Shown piece by piece: positions 31,045-41,394 of a stretch of DNA of 64,000 nt. The notes under the pieces were generated by a model. The model was not told the DNA's origin. It searched no databases and saw only the letters and a list, made by a program, of their open reading frames with translations. How positions within the stretch are numbered: the stretch's first letter is position 1; each line of letters starts with the position of its first letter. The stretch is from Nocardioides aquaticus (GTDB lineage: Bacteria > Actinomycetota > Actinomycetes > Propionibacteriales > Nocardioidaceae). The position numbers and the translations under genes are program-made. The DNA lies in the NCBI RefSeq assembly GCF_018459925.1, contig NZ_CP075371.1:4340001-4404000 (forward strand), read 5' to 3'.

Positions 31045-32286
31045 TCAGGCGGCCTTGGCGGCCTTGATCCGGCGGGCCTGCTGCTCCAGGCGGGCCTGGG
31101 CGGCGCGGCGGACCTTGGGACCGCCGGTGGCCATGCCGTAGAGGAGCTTCATCTGGCTCGGCAGGTTCTTCGGCGTCGTGGTGGTCATGAAGCCGTTGGG
31201 CAGCGAGAGCCGGACGACCTTGTGCCAGGCGCTGCCGACCTGCTGGGGAAGCGGGGCCTCGTGGTAGCGCAGCTCGTACTTGTCGAAGAGCGCCTTCACC
31301 TGGGGGGCGATCTCGGCGTACCGGTTCGACGGCAGGTCCGGGAACAGGTGGTGCTCGATCTGGTGCGACAGGTTGCCGGTCATCAGGTGCATCGCCTTGG
31401 AGCCGGAGATGTTGGCCGAGCCGAGCATCTGGCGGACGTACCACTGGCCGCGGGTCTCGTTGTCCGGGATCGCCTTGCGCTCGAAGGTCTCGACGCCCTC
31501 GGGGAAGTGGCCGCACATGATCACCGAGTGGGACCACACGTTGCGGACCACGTTGGCGGTGAAGTTCGCGGCCAGGGCCGGGAGGAACCCGCCGAAGGGC
31601 AGCGCGAGCGCCGGGTTGACGACGTAGTCCTTGGTGGCCTGCTTGCGGATCTTGGTGAGCGTGTTGCGGGCGCGGCGCTTGAACTCCTCGCTGCGCTTCT
31701 CCTTCGGGATGGAGAGGTTCTTGCCCAGCTCGAGGTCGTAGGCCGCGATGCCGTACTCGAAGAAGCAGGCGTTGATCGCGTTCCACAGCGGCTGCGCGAG
31801 GTACATCGGGATCCAGCGCTGGTCCTCGTCGACGCGCATGATGCCGTAGCCGAGGTCGTTGTCCTTGCCCACGATGTTCGTGTACGTGTGGTGGACCTCG
31901 TTGTGGGAGTGCTTCCAGCCCTCGGCGGTGGAGGCGTTGTCCCACTCCCAGGTGCTGGAGTGGATCTTCGGGTCGCGCATCCAGTCCCACTGGCCGTGCA
32001 TGACGTTGTGCCCGATCTCCATGTTCTCGAGGATCTTGGCGATGCTCAGGCCGATCGTGCCCGCGACCCAGGCCGGCGGGAACGCGCTGGCCAGCAGCAC
32101 CGCGCGGCTGCCGAGCTCGAGCTTGCGCTGCACGTCGACCATCCGACGGATGTACGCCGCGTCGGACGCGCCGCGGTCGTCGATGATGCTCTGGCGGATC
32201 GCGTCGAGCTCGACGCCGATCTGCTCGACGTCGGCCTCGGTGAGGTGCGCGGTGGGGTTCTCGGGCTTCTTGGTCATGACGGTCAT
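31045..32286 (-). CDS. Membrane fatty-acyl desaturase (DesA3-like)
   Basis: The protein has 413 residues from the ATG at 32286, preceded by GGAGG. Three His boxes that bind the di-iron centre are visible: HNVMH (93-97), HSHNEVHH (126-133) and HQIEHH in the C-terminal third, with HxxxH/HxxHH spacing. Hydrophobic pairs flank them. Mycobacterial DesA3 is a stearoyl-CoA Delta9 desaturase that takes electrons from the oxidoreductase Rv3230c; here the ferredoxin-reductase gene is immediately upstream in the same operon, the same arrangement. Regiospecificity is inferred. Confidence 0.93.
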   Translation of the reverse strand: MTVMTKKPENPTAHLTEADVEQIGVELDAIRQSIIDDRGASDAAYIRRMVDVQRKLELGSRAVLLASAFPPAWVAGTIGLSIAKILENMEIGHNVMHGQWDWMRDPKIHSSTWEWDNASTAEGWKHSHNEVHHTYTNIVGKDNDLGYGIMRVDEDQRWIPMYLAQPLWNAINACFFEYGIAAYDLELGKNLSIPKEKRSEEFKRRARNTLTKIRKQATKDYVVNPALALPFGGFLPALAANFTANVVRNVWSHSVIMCGHFPEGVETFERKAIPDNETRGQWYVRQMLGSANISGSKAMHLMTGNLSHQIEHHLFPDLPSNRYAEIAPQVKALFDKYELRYHEAPLPQQVGSAWHKVVRLSLPNGFMTTTTPKNLPSQMKLLYGMATGGPKVRRAAQARLEQQARRIKAAKAA

Positions 32287-32341
32287 GGGTGCCTCCGTGG
32301 TGACGGTGGTCGGGTGGGTCAGGTCGGGGTGGGTCGGTAGG

Positions 32342-33505
32342 TCAGTGGTCGATCGAGCAGGCGCCGGCGGGCGCGTTGACGCAGGTCTGCACGAGCACGC
32401 CGCGCGGGTCGGTCTCGCCGGGGACGGCGGTGGTGATGGCGCCGTTGCGCAGGTCGCGCACCGACCCCTCACGCATCGGCAGGACGCAGCCCATGCAGAT
32501 GCCCATCCGGCAGCCGCTGGGCATCAGCAGCCCCGCCGCCTCGGCGGCGTCGAGGATCGGTGTGGCGCCGTCGATCTCGACGTCGGTGGCCGAGGTGGAG
32601 AAGGTGACGGTGCCGCCCTCACCGGGCTCGACCCGCGAGGTGCGGAACTGCTCGACGAAGAGCTCGAGGCCGTGCTCCTGGTGGTGGGCGTCGAGGGCGT
32701 CGAGCATCCCGGAGGGCCCACAGGCGAACGTGCGACGCTCGGCCAGGTCGGGGACGTGGTCTCCGATCGTGCCCACGTCGAGCACGCCGTGCTCGTCGTC
32801 GTAGCGGGCGACCAGGCGGATCGCGCCGGCCGCGTCCAGCGCGACCAGGTCGTCGTGGAAGATCGAGTCGGGCTGGCTGGGCGCGACGTGCACGACCACG
32901 ATGTCGCGGTCCGCGCCGCGCGGGGGCAGCAGCACGCCCTCGTCGGTGGACGGGAACAGGTTGCGCAGCATCCCGATCACCGGGGTGATCCCGGAGCCGG
33001 CGGTGACGAAGAGCAGCTTGCGCGACTCGGGCGGCAGCACGAACTCACCGGCGGCCTGCTCGAGGTGGACCAGGGTGCCCGGGCGGGCGCCGTGGACGAG
33101 GTGGGTGCTGACGTGGCCGTCGGGCACCGCCTTGACGGTGATCGAGACGTGGCCGTCGGCTCGAGGACCGTGGGTCAGCGAGTAGGCGCGCCAGTGGCGC
33201 ACCCCGTCGACGTCGATGCCGATCCGGACGTACTGGCCGGGCACGTGCCCGGCCCAGTCGGCGCCGGGCTTGATCTCGATCGTCGCGGCGTCGCGGGTCT
33301 CGGGGTGGACGGCCACGATCCGGCCGCGCAGCGGGCCGCCGGCGCGCAGCGGGCTGAAGACGTCCAGCACGTCGTCGAGCTCCAACGGTGTCACCGCAGC
33401 CTCGGCCACGCGGCGCACGCGCGAGCCCACGGCGGCCCTCAGACCGGCCGCGCCGCGCCCTCGTCCCGAGGACGGGCCGATGCGCAGGGAGGAGAAGGAG
33501 CTCAT
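32342..33505 (-). CDS. Ferredoxin-NADP-type reductase with C-terminal 2Fe-2S domain (desaturase electron donor)
   Basis: The protein has 387 residues from the ATG at 33505. The FAD domain contains RAYSLTHGPR, the R-x-Y-S flavin motif. The NAD(P) domain has LLFVTAGSGITPVIGMLRNL. A C-terminal plant-type ferredoxin domain has CRMGICMGCVLPMREG and a fourth Cys in VQTCVNAP, giving the C-x4-C-x2-C...C cluster ligands. It should pass electrons from NAD(P)H to the adjacent desaturase (55 bases downstream), as Rv3230c does for DesA3. It is divergent from the PucR regulator, with an inverted repeat at 33528-33545 between them. Confidence 0.93.
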   Translation of the reverse strand: MSSFSSLRIGPSSGRGRGAAGLRAAVGSRVRRVAEAAVTPLELDDVLDVFSPLRAGGPLRGRIVAVHPETRDAATIEIKPGADWAGHVPGQYVRIGIDVDGVRHWRAYSLTHGPRADGHVSITVKAVPDGHVSTHLVHGARPGTLVHLEQAAGEFVLPPESRKLLFVTAGSGITPVIGMLRNLFPSTDEGVLLPPRGADRDIVVVHVAPSQPDSIFHDDLVALDAAGAIRLVARYDDEHGVLDVGTIGDHVPDLAERRTFACGPSGMLDALDAHHQEHGLELFVEQFRTSRVEPGEGGTVTFSTSATDVEIDGATPILDAAEAAGLLMPSGCRMGICMGCVLPMREGSVRDLRNGAITTAVPGETDPRGVLVQTCVNAPAGACSIDH

Positions 33506-33527
33506 GCCTCTAGTCTGCTCGACCCGC

Positions 33528-33545
33528 GGCACAACTTCCTGTGCC
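33528..33545 (+). promoter_or_regulatory. Inverted repeat between reductase/desaturase operon and PucR regulator
   Basis: GGCACA (33528-33533) and TGTGCC (33540-33545) form a perfect dyad with spacer ACTTCC. It is 23-40 bases upstream of the reductase start and 55-72 upstream of the regulator start. It is a natural candidate for the operator through which the divergent PucR protein controls both genes; binding is unproven. Confidence 0.55.
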
Positions 33546-33599
33546 CAGGACGTGATTCGGGCAGTACTCTTTGTTCACTCGAGACGAAAAGGAGGATCC

Positions 33600-34778
33600 A
33601 TGGCGACCGTCGGTCCACGGGAGCGGGTGAGTCAGGGCGTGCTGCTGCCGGCGGAGTCCGCCGAGGCGATCCGGGCGCACCTGCCGAGCGTCGCCGACGA
33701 CGTCGTCGCCGCCATCATCGCCGAGATCCCCGGTTACGAGGACGACCTCGGCGGACGGATGGGCAGCACCATCCGTACGGCGGTGCAGATGGCGCTCGGC
33801 GGGTTCCTGTCCCTGGCCTCGGGACGGCGTGGCAGCGACCCCCGCACCCCGACCGCGCCGGCGGTCGAGGGGGCGTACGCCCTGGGCCGCGGGGAGGCCC
33901 GGAGCGGCCGCAGCACCGCGGCGCTGCTCTCGGCGTACCGGATCGGGGCGCGGGTCTCCTGGCGCGAGATGTCCGGCGTCGCGGTGGCCAGCGGGCTGGA
34001 CGCCGCCCAGACGGCCTCCTTCGCCGAGCTGGTCTTCGCCTACATCGACGAGCTCTCGGCCAGCAGCGTCGCCGGCCACGACGACGAGCTCGCCACCGCC
34101 GGCCGGGCGCGCGAGCAGCTGCGGGAGCGGCTGGCGCGCCACCTGCTCGACGAGGCCCCCGCCGAGACCGTCACGCTGGCCGCCGAGGAGGCCGGCTGGG
34201 CGCCGCCGAGCACGCTGACCGCGCTGGTGGTCCCGTCGCCCCAGGTACGCCCGGTCCTCTCCGCCCTGCCCCCCGGCACCCTGGCGGTGACCGACGTCGC
34301 CGGCCTCGACGACGCGGCCGTGCTGCTGGTGCCCGACTGCCACGGCTCGGCCCGGTCCACCACCCTGGGCCGGGTCGCGGACCGCGGCGTCGTCGCCGGC
34401 CCCGCCCGCCCCTGGACCGACGTGCGACGCTCGGTCGACCGCGCCCGCCGGGCGCACGCCCTGGGCCTGGGCGGGGACACCGAGGAGCACCTCGAGCAGC
34501 TGGTGCTCACCGCCGACCCCGAGGCGCTGGCCGACCTCCGGGCCCGCGCCCTGGCCCCCCTGGCCGACCTCAAGCCGGCAGCGGTGGAGAAGCTGACCGC
34601 GACCCTGCGGTCCTGGCTGCTCCACCAGGGCCGCCGCGAGGACGTCGCCGCCGACCTCTTCGTGCACCCGCAGACCGTCCGCTACCGCCTGCAGCAGCTG
34701 CGCGAGCTCTACGGCGAGGACCTCGAGGACCCCGCCACGGTGCTGCGTCTCGTGATCGCCCTGGGAGCGCTCCCGTAG
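33600..34778 (+). CDS. PucR-family helix-turn-helix transcriptional regulator
   Basis: The protein has 392 residues from the ATG at 33600, preceded by a strong AAAAGGAGG. The C-terminal PucR-type HTH is clear (LLHQGRREDVAADLFVHPQT and VRYRLQQLRELYGEDLEDP). A GGDEF-like middle region and an N-terminal helical domain (AIRAHLPSVADDVVAAIIAE) precede it. The adjacent divergent desaturase and reductase genes suggest it controls membrane fatty-acid unsaturation. That is inference from position and from the dyad between them. Confidence 0.9.
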   Translation: MATVGPRERVSQGVLLPAESAEAIRAHLPSVADDVVAAIIAEIPGYEDDLGGRMGSTIRTAVQMALGGFLSLASGRRGSDPRTPTAPAVEGAYALGRGEARSGRSTAALLSAYRIGARVSWREMSGVAVASGLDAAQTASFAELVFAYIDELSASSVAGHDDELATAGRAREQLRERLARHLLDEAPAETVTLAAEEAGWAPPSTLTALVVPSPQVRPVLSALPPGTLAVTDVAGLDDAAVLLVPDCHGSARSTTLGRVADRGVVAGPARPWTDVRRSVDRARRAHALGLGGDTEEHLEQLVLTADPEALADLRARALAPLADLKPAAVEKLTATLRSWLLHQGRREDVAADLFVHPQTVRYRLQQLRELYGEDLEDPATVLRLVIALGALP

Positions 34779-34787
34779 GTTGGCGGC

Positions 34788-35771
34788 ATGCCGAAGCTCC
34801 CCCGTCCGGCAGGACGTTCCCCCCTGCCCGGGCTCGTGGCCGGTGTCGCCGCCCTGACGCTGCTGCTGGGCGCCTGCTCCGGCGGCGCCGGGAGCGACAC
34901 CGCCGGCGCCGCCGACCCGTCCTCCGCCGCCACGCCGTCGTCGCCCTCGTCGGAGGGCTCCCCGGACGCCCCGACGACGTCCGCCCCGACGACGGCCGCC
35001 CCCAACGGGGAGCAGTACGTCGCGCTCGGTGACTCCTACACCGCCGCCCCCCTCGTGCCGTCCACGGACACCGCCGACGGCTGCCTGCGCTCGGACGGCA
35101 ACTACCCCCACCTCCTCGCCGCCGAGCTGGGCTACGAGCTCACCGACGTGAGCTGCGTGGGCGCCACGACGAGCTCGATGATCGGGGTGCAGCAGACCGG
35201 GTCCGGCGCGCAGCCGGCCCAGTTCGAGGCGCTCGGCCGCGGGACCGACCTGGTCACGGTCGGCATCGGCGGCAACGACGTCGAGCTGTTCACCACCCTG
35301 TTCCAGCAGTGCCTGCCACTGGCGGCCCAGGACCCCGACGGGGCGCCGTGCACCGAGCAGCTGAAGGGCGGGCCGGACGACCTGCTCCCCGCCGTGGCCC
35401 GCGTGGACGGGCTGGTCGAGGCCATCGTCACCGGGATCCGCCAGCGCGCGCCGAAGGCCGAGATCGTGGTCGTCGACTACCCGCAGCTGCTGCCCGCCGA
35501 GGGCACCTGCGAGGCCGGCGCCCTCGCCGCCGGCGACTACCCGTACGTCCGCGAGGTCAACGCCGCGCTGTCGCGCGCGGTGATGGCCGGCGCCCGGGCG
35601 GCCGACGCCGAGGTGATCGACGTGCTCGGGATGAGCCGGGGCCACGACGTCTGCTCGGAGGACCCCTGGGTCAACGGCATCCAGACCGACCCGGAGCGCG
35701 CCCTGGCCTTCCACCCGTTCGCCGTCGAGCAGGAGGCCGTGGCCGCCGCGATCGCCGACCTGGTCGGATGA
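34788..35771 (+). CDS. Exported SGNH hydrolase lipoprotein
   Basis: The protein has 327 residues. The signal ends in LLLGACSGG with a lipobox Cys, followed by a Ser/Thr/Pro-rich linker of about 45 residues. The SGNH domain begins YVALGDSYTAAPLVP with the nucleophile Ser. Block II is CVGATTSSMIG, block III VTVGIGGNDVEL and block V FHPFAVEQEAVAAAI with the catalytic His. Paired Cys residues (DGCLRS and CVGA; QQCLPL and APCTEQ) suggest disulfides, as in secreted actinobacterial lipases of this family. It starts 9 bases after the PucR stop and may be co-transcribed with it. Confidence 0.92.
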   Translation: MPKLPRPAGRSPLPGLVAGVAALTLLLGACSGGAGSDTAGAADPSSAATPSSPSSEGSPDAPTTSAPTTAAPNGEQYVALGDSYTAAPLVPSTDTADGCLRSDGNYPHLLAAELGYELTDVSCVGATTSSMIGVQQTGSGAQPAQFEALGRGTDLVTVGIGGNDVELFTTLFQQCLPLAAQDPDGAPCTEQLKGGPDDLLPAVARVDGLVEAIVTGIRQRAPKAEIVVVDYPQLLPAEGTCEAGALAAGDYPYVREVNAALSRAVMAGARAADAEVIDVLGMSRGHDVCSEDPWVNGIQTDPERALAFHPFAVEQEAVAAAIADLVG

Positions 35772-35783
35772 CCCGCCGGGTCA
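35769..35783. terminator. 15-bp palindrome joining two convergent stop codons
   Basis: TGACCCG-C-CGGGTCA is a perfect palindrome whose two ends are the TGA stops of the SGNH hydrolase (35769-35771) and the M4 peptidase (35783-35781). The genes therefore end 9 bases apart in a shared dyad. It is short for a terminator. Confidence 0.4.
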
Positions 35784-37388
35784 GCCCACCCGGACCGCCG
35801 ACCACGCCGACCTGACGGCGACGACCGGCACCGACCCGGGGCCGTACAGGTCCTTGGCGGCCTGGACGGTGGCGCCGCGCGCGGCACGGTAGTCGGTGCG
35901 CGGGGTCATGTAGATCGTCAGCGCGCGGTACCAGATCGCCGTCGCCTGCTCCCGCCCGATCCCGCTCACCGCGGAGCCGTCGCAGGTCGGGCTGTCGTGC
36001 GCGATCCCGTTGATCTCCTTCGCGCCGCTGCCCTCGGCCAGCAGGTAGAAGAAGTGGTTCGCCGGGCCCGAGGAGTAGTGGACGTCGACCCTCGCGACCC
36101 TCCGGGAGTAGCAGGACAGGCTCAGCCCGTCGGCGTGCGGGTCGTCCATCCGCCGGATGTAGCGGGTGGCGGGGTCGTAGCGCGTGAAGACCTCGCCGCC
36201 CAGCACGTAGTCGCCGGGGTCGGTGGCGCTGTCGGCCGAGAACTCCACCATCGTGCCGAGGATGTCGCTGGTGGCCTCGTTGAGCCCGCCGGGCTCGCCG
36301 CGGTAGACCAGGCCGGCGGTCGCGCTCGTGACGCCGTGGGTCATCTCGTGGCCGACGATGTCGTACGAGGTCAGCGGGCCCAGCCCGCCCCGGCCGTCGC
36401 CGTAGGTCATGCAGAAGCAGTAGTCGTCCCAGAAGGCGTTGGCGAACCGGCCCGCGTGGACCAGGGAGCTGGCGCCGACGCCGTCGTCGCCGATGCCGAT
36501 CCGGCCGAAGCCGTCCTCGTAGAAGTCCCAGGTGGCCGCGGCGCCGTGGTGGGCGTCCACGGCGGTGGTCTGCGGGTCCGCCAGCGTGCCGTCGCCCCAG
36601 AGGTTGTCGGTGTCCGTCACGAGCGGGTTGACGCCCCGGCGGCCCAGGGAGGCGTCGTAGGTGCGGCCGGCACCCCGGGTCGGGTCGACCATGGAGTAGA
36701 CGCCCTGCGAGCCCAGGGTGGACTCGACCGGGACGGTGCCGACGTAGTGCCCCTGGCCGGTGCCGGTCTCGGCCAGCACCGAGGGCCACCGGTCGAGGAC
36801 CCCGCCGGACCCGCGTGCCGCGACGAAGACCAGCTCGCCCACCGGCGACCCGTCGGCGCGCGCCCCGCGCACCTCGACCCGCCAGGCCAGGCGGGGCGGG
36901 TCGCCGACGGCGAGCACGACGAGGTCCCGGCGCGCGGACTCGTCCTGCAGGTCGAGCCGGGCCCGGGCCGTACGGACCGCGCTCGCTGCCGTCACGGTCG
37001 GCCTGGTCGCGACCCGGAGGCGGGTGGTCGGGCCGGTCAGCGAGTCGCCGTCCGCCCCGCCCTGGTGGACGACCACGTCGCCGCCGACCACCTCCAGCCC
37101 CGCGTGGGTCCGCTGGAAACGTACGTGGCTGCGGCCCTGCGCCTCGAGCACCGTGTCGACGGCCACCAGCGCGTCCCGCGCGCCGAGTCCTGCCAGGCCC
37201 CGCGCGGCGCGCCGGGCGGTGTCGCGGGCGGCGCCGGCCCGGGCACCGTCCTCGGGCGCGACACCGGGTGAGCGCGGCACGGCGGCCGCGGGGAGGGCTG
37301 CCGGCGCGGCCTGCGCGGGCGCGACGAGCGCGGCGGCGAGGCCGGAGGCGCACAGCAGCGCCACGGCGACGAGGGGCGGACGGTTCAC
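35781..37388 (-). CDS. Secreted M4-family (thermolysin-like) metallopeptidase
   Basis: The protein has 535 residues from the GTG at 37388, preceded by GGAGG. A signal peptide (ALLCASGLAAALVAPAQAAP) and a propeptide of about 170 residues with an FTP-like region come first. The catalytic domain contains VGHEMTHGVTSATAGLVY with the zinc HExxH, and GGLNEATSDILGTMVEF with the third zinc ligand Glu. A His acting in the transition state is expected near NHFFYLLAEGSG. It is secreted and autoprocessed in known family members. Cys pairs near YCFCMTYGD and SLSCYSRRV may form disulfides. It is the only gene of its unit as far as can be seen. Confidence 0.94.
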   Translation of the reverse strand: MNRPPLVAVALLCASGLAAALVAPAQAAPAALPAAAVPRSPGVAPEDGARAGAARDTARRAARGLAGLGARDALVAVDTVLEAQGRSHVRFQRTHAGLEVVGGDVVVHQGGADGDSLTGPTTRLRVATRPTVTAASAVRTARARLDLQDESARRDLVVLAVGDPPRLAWRVEVRGARADGSPVGELVFVAARGSGGVLDRWPSVLAETGTGQGHYVGTVPVESTLGSQGVYSMVDPTRGAGRTYDASLGRRGVNPLVTDTDNLWGDGTLADPQTTAVDAHHGAAATWDFYEDGFGRIGIGDDGVGASSLVHAGRFANAFWDDYCFCMTYGDGRGGLGPLTSYDIVGHEMTHGVTSATAGLVYRGEPGGLNEATSDILGTMVEFSADSATDPGDYVLGGEVFTRYDPATRYIRRMDDPHADGLSLSCYSRRVARVDVHYSSGPANHFFYLLAEGSGAKEINGIAHDSPTCDGSAVSGIGREQATAIWYRALTIYMTPRTDYRAARGATVQAAKDLYGPGSVPVVAVRSAWSAVRVG

Positions 37389-37509
37389 GGTGCCTCCTGG
37401 GACGGGCACCGGGGTGCCGGCGCCCGCTCAACCTAGGACGGCCCGCCGGCCACCACGAGGGCCCGTCGGCCGCCCGTCCGGAGGACCTCCGACCCTGCCG
37501 GTCCCAGGC

Positions 37510-39042
37510 TCAGAGCGCGCGGTGGGTGACCCGCCCGTCGACCACGGTCAGCGCGACGCTCGTGCCCCGCAGGTGCCCGTTCGAGGCCGCGGAGTCCGGC
37601 TCGAACTCCAGCGGGTCGGCGTCGAGCAGGGCGAGGTCGCCGCGGGAGCCGACGGCCACGGTGCCCTGGCCGTCGGTGCTGGCGGCCAGCGCCTCCAGCG
37701 TGGTCAGGGCCTGCTCGGGGTGCCACGGCTCACGCAGGTCGGCCGAGCGGTGCACGGCCGCGCCCATCGCCAGCCAGGGGTCAAGCGGCGAGACGGGGGC
37801 GTCCGAGCCGAGGACGAGGCGGGCGCCGGCGTCGAGCATCCACCGGAAGGCGAAGCAGCGCTCGGCCTGGCCCGGCCAGACCAGCTCGGTCAGGTCGCGG
37901 TCGTCGAGGAGGTGCGCCGGCTGGACGCTCGCGCGCAGCCCCAGCCGGGCGATCCGGCTCACGTCGTCGCGCAGGACCAGCTGAGCGTGCTCGATCGAGC
38001 CGCGCGCGCGGCTGATCTCGTAGGCGTCCAGCGCCCCGGTGACCGCGGCGTCGCCGATGGCGTGGGTGGAGACCTCCAGCCCGTGGTCCCGGGCCCGGGT
38101 CAGCAGCGCGACCAGCTCGGCGCCGCTCTGGTTGGGGGCGCCGTGGGCGTGCTGCACCCGCTCCGCGTCGGCGTACGGCTCGCAGCACCACGCCGTCCGC
38201 GTGTTCAGGGAGCCGTCGCTGATGATCTTCAGCGGCCCCATCGTCAGCAGCGGGTCGCGGCCCAGCGGGTCGCCGGTGCGCAGCCCGGCGCCGATCACGG
38301 CGTCCAGGCCGTCGGCGTAGGTCGCCATCCGGACCCGGAGCAGGTCGCACCCGGCCTCCCAGCGCGCGCACCACTCCTCCGCGCCGCCGGAGAACTCGAA
38401 GTCGACGACCCCGACCACGCCCAGCGAGGCGGCGGCCTCGAGCGAGCGCCGGTACGCCGCCGGGGAGGTGCCCTCGCTGCCGACCAGCTCGTCGAGGCGG
38501 GCGTACGCCGGGAACCAGTCGTTCTCGGCGACCACGCCGTCGCGCCACTCGATGCCCAGGGCCCGCATCCCGGCCGAGCTGACCCACGCGTGGTGGGCGT
38601 CGCCCGCGATCAGCACCACCACGCGGTCGCCGACCACCTCGTCGAGCTCGACGGTGCTGGCGCGGCGGTACCAGCCGCCCGGGCGGTGCCCGAAGCCGAC
38701 GACCGGGGCGTCGCCGTCGTCCTCACCGAGGACGTCGGCCAGCAGCCGCAGGCAGTCCTCGGGCGAGCGGGCCTCGGAGAGGTCGAGCCGCTCCCGGTTC
38801 AGCGTCCACTGGCCGAGGTGGGTGTGCTGGTCCCACAGCCCCGGCATCAGCCAGCGGCCCTCGGCAGCCACCTCCTCGACCCCGTCGGGGCGGCGCAGGC
38901 GCGGGCCCACCTCGGTGACGCGTCCGTCCTCGACGAGCACGTCGACGGGTCCCCCGCCGGCGGGACCCGGGGCGGCGGGCGCGGCGGCGGGTGCGGGCTC
39001 GAGCGGCACCAGGTGGGCGTCGCGGATCAGCAGGCTGGGCAC
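37510..39042 (-). CDS. Amidohydrolase family protein (YtcJ-like)
   Basis: The protein has 510 residues from the GTG at 39042 (VPSLLIRDAHLVPLEP); an in-frame GTG at 39081 would add 13 residues. It belongs to the metal-dependent amidohydrolase superfamily: GLWDQHTHLGQW is the HxH motif, STHAIGDAAVTGALDAYE carries a third His, RGSIEHAQLVLRDDVSRI a fourth, and LVLGSDAPVSPLDPWLAMGA the catalytic Asp. YtcJ-like members are long (500-560 residues) with few known substrates. It is a single gene divergent from the exported protein at 39110. Confidence 0.9.
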   Translation of the reverse strand: MPSLLIRDAHLVPLEPAPAAAPAAPGPAGGGPVDVLVEDGRVTEVGPRLRRPDGVEEVAAEGRWLMPGLWDQHTHLGQWTLNRERLDLSEARSPEDCLRLLADVLGEDDGDAPVVGFGHRPGGWYRRASTVELDEVVGDRVVVLIAGDAHHAWVSSAGMRALGIEWRDGVVAENDWFPAYARLDELVGSEGTSPAAYRRSLEAAASLGVVGVVDFEFSGGAEEWCARWEAGCDLLRVRMATYADGLDAVIGAGLRTGDPLGRDPLLTMGPLKIISDGSLNTRTAWCCEPYADAERVQHAHGAPNQSGAELVALLTRARDHGLEVSTHAIGDAAVTGALDAYEISRARGSIEHAQLVLRDDVSRIARLGLRASVQPAHLLDDRDLTELVWPGQAERCFAFRWMLDAGARLVLGSDAPVSPLDPWLAMGAAVHRSADLREPWHPEQALTTLEALAASTDGQGTVAVGSRGDLALLDADPLEFEPDSAASNGHLRGTSVALTVVDGRVTHRAL

Positions 39043-39109
39043 GGGCGCCAACGTAGGAGACGGACGGTCGTCACACGGCACCGGGCCAGGGAGCGGACGG
39101 GACGCTACC

Positions 39110-39757
39110 GTGACGCCCGTGCGGGGTCGTGTCGTCGGGTTGGTGGTCGTGCCGGCCCTCCTGGGGCTCGGCGGGGGCTGGGTCCTGGCCGGCCTGGACG
39201 CCCGGTCCGACGCCGCCGCCGGGCCCGCGAGCCCCCTGGCGGCGAGCTCGCCGTCGGTCCCGGTGACGACCGAGGAGCCGTACGCCGCCGACGGCGGGCC
39301 GCCGGCGCTGGCCGTCGACCTCGACTACCGCGACCGACGACTGGGCACGCGCCCTTTCGGCTGGACCTACGAGGCGCCGGCCGGCTGGGTCGCCACCGAC
39401 ATCGGGGCCGGTGAGACCAAGCTGGTGCCGCCCGACGGCGTCGAGAACGGCTACGGGATGCGGGTCAAGCTGGTCAGCGAGCGGGTGGCCCCGGCCCAGA
39501 TGGTCGAGCAGAAGCTCGCCGCCCTCGAGGCCGGCTACCCCGACGTGACCGTCCGCGGCAGCTCGCCGGACACCCTCGCGGTCAGCTACCGGTCGCTGCC
39601 GGAGAACTGGCGGCGCTTCAACACCTTCCGCTGGTTCACCCGTCCCAGCTCGACCGAGGCCGTGGTCGAGGTGTCGGTCTTCGGGCGCGAGCGCGACCTG
39701 CCCGGCCTCGACGACCTGCTCGACCAGGTCGCGGCCAGCCTGCGGCCGGTGGGCTGA
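39110..39757 (+). CDS. Exported hypothetical protein with N-terminal anchor
   Basis: The protein has 215 residues from the GTG at 39110; a second GTG at 39119 is possible. A hydrophobic segment at about 9-28 (VVGLVVVPALLGLGGGWVLA) is a signal anchor. A Ser/Pro/Ala linker and a soluble extracytoplasmic domain follow (GWTYEAPAGWVATDIGAGET, MVEQKLAALEAGYPDVTVRG). The domain resembles the small extracytoplasmic domains found at the ends of actinobacterial Ser/Thr kinases, and a similar fold may exist in the kinase encoded convergently next door. I do not recognise a named family. Confidence 0.78.
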   Translation: MTPVRGRVVGLVVVPALLGLGGGWVLAGLDARSDAAAGPASPLAASSPSVPVTTEEPYAADGGPPALAVDLDYRDRRLGTRPFGWTYEAPAGWVATDIGAGETKLVPPDGVENGYGMRVKLVSERVAPAQMVEQKLAALEAGYPDVTVRGSSPDTLAVSYRSLPENWRRFNTFRWFTRPSSTEAVVEVSVFGRERDLPGLDDLLDQVAASLRPVG

Positions 39758-39768
39758 GGGCGGCCCGG

Positions 39769-41244
<1,476 letters not shown>

Positions 41245-41394
41245 GGTCACCTGCGCATCATGGGGTGCGCACGCCCAGGCGGCAACCGTTCGGGCCGTGG
41301 CTGCGTCCCACCAGCACAGGCCCCGCCCGCGGGGCGGACAGGCATGATGGTGCGACCGGACAGGCCAGGCCCGATGACCACGAGGACCCCCCAG

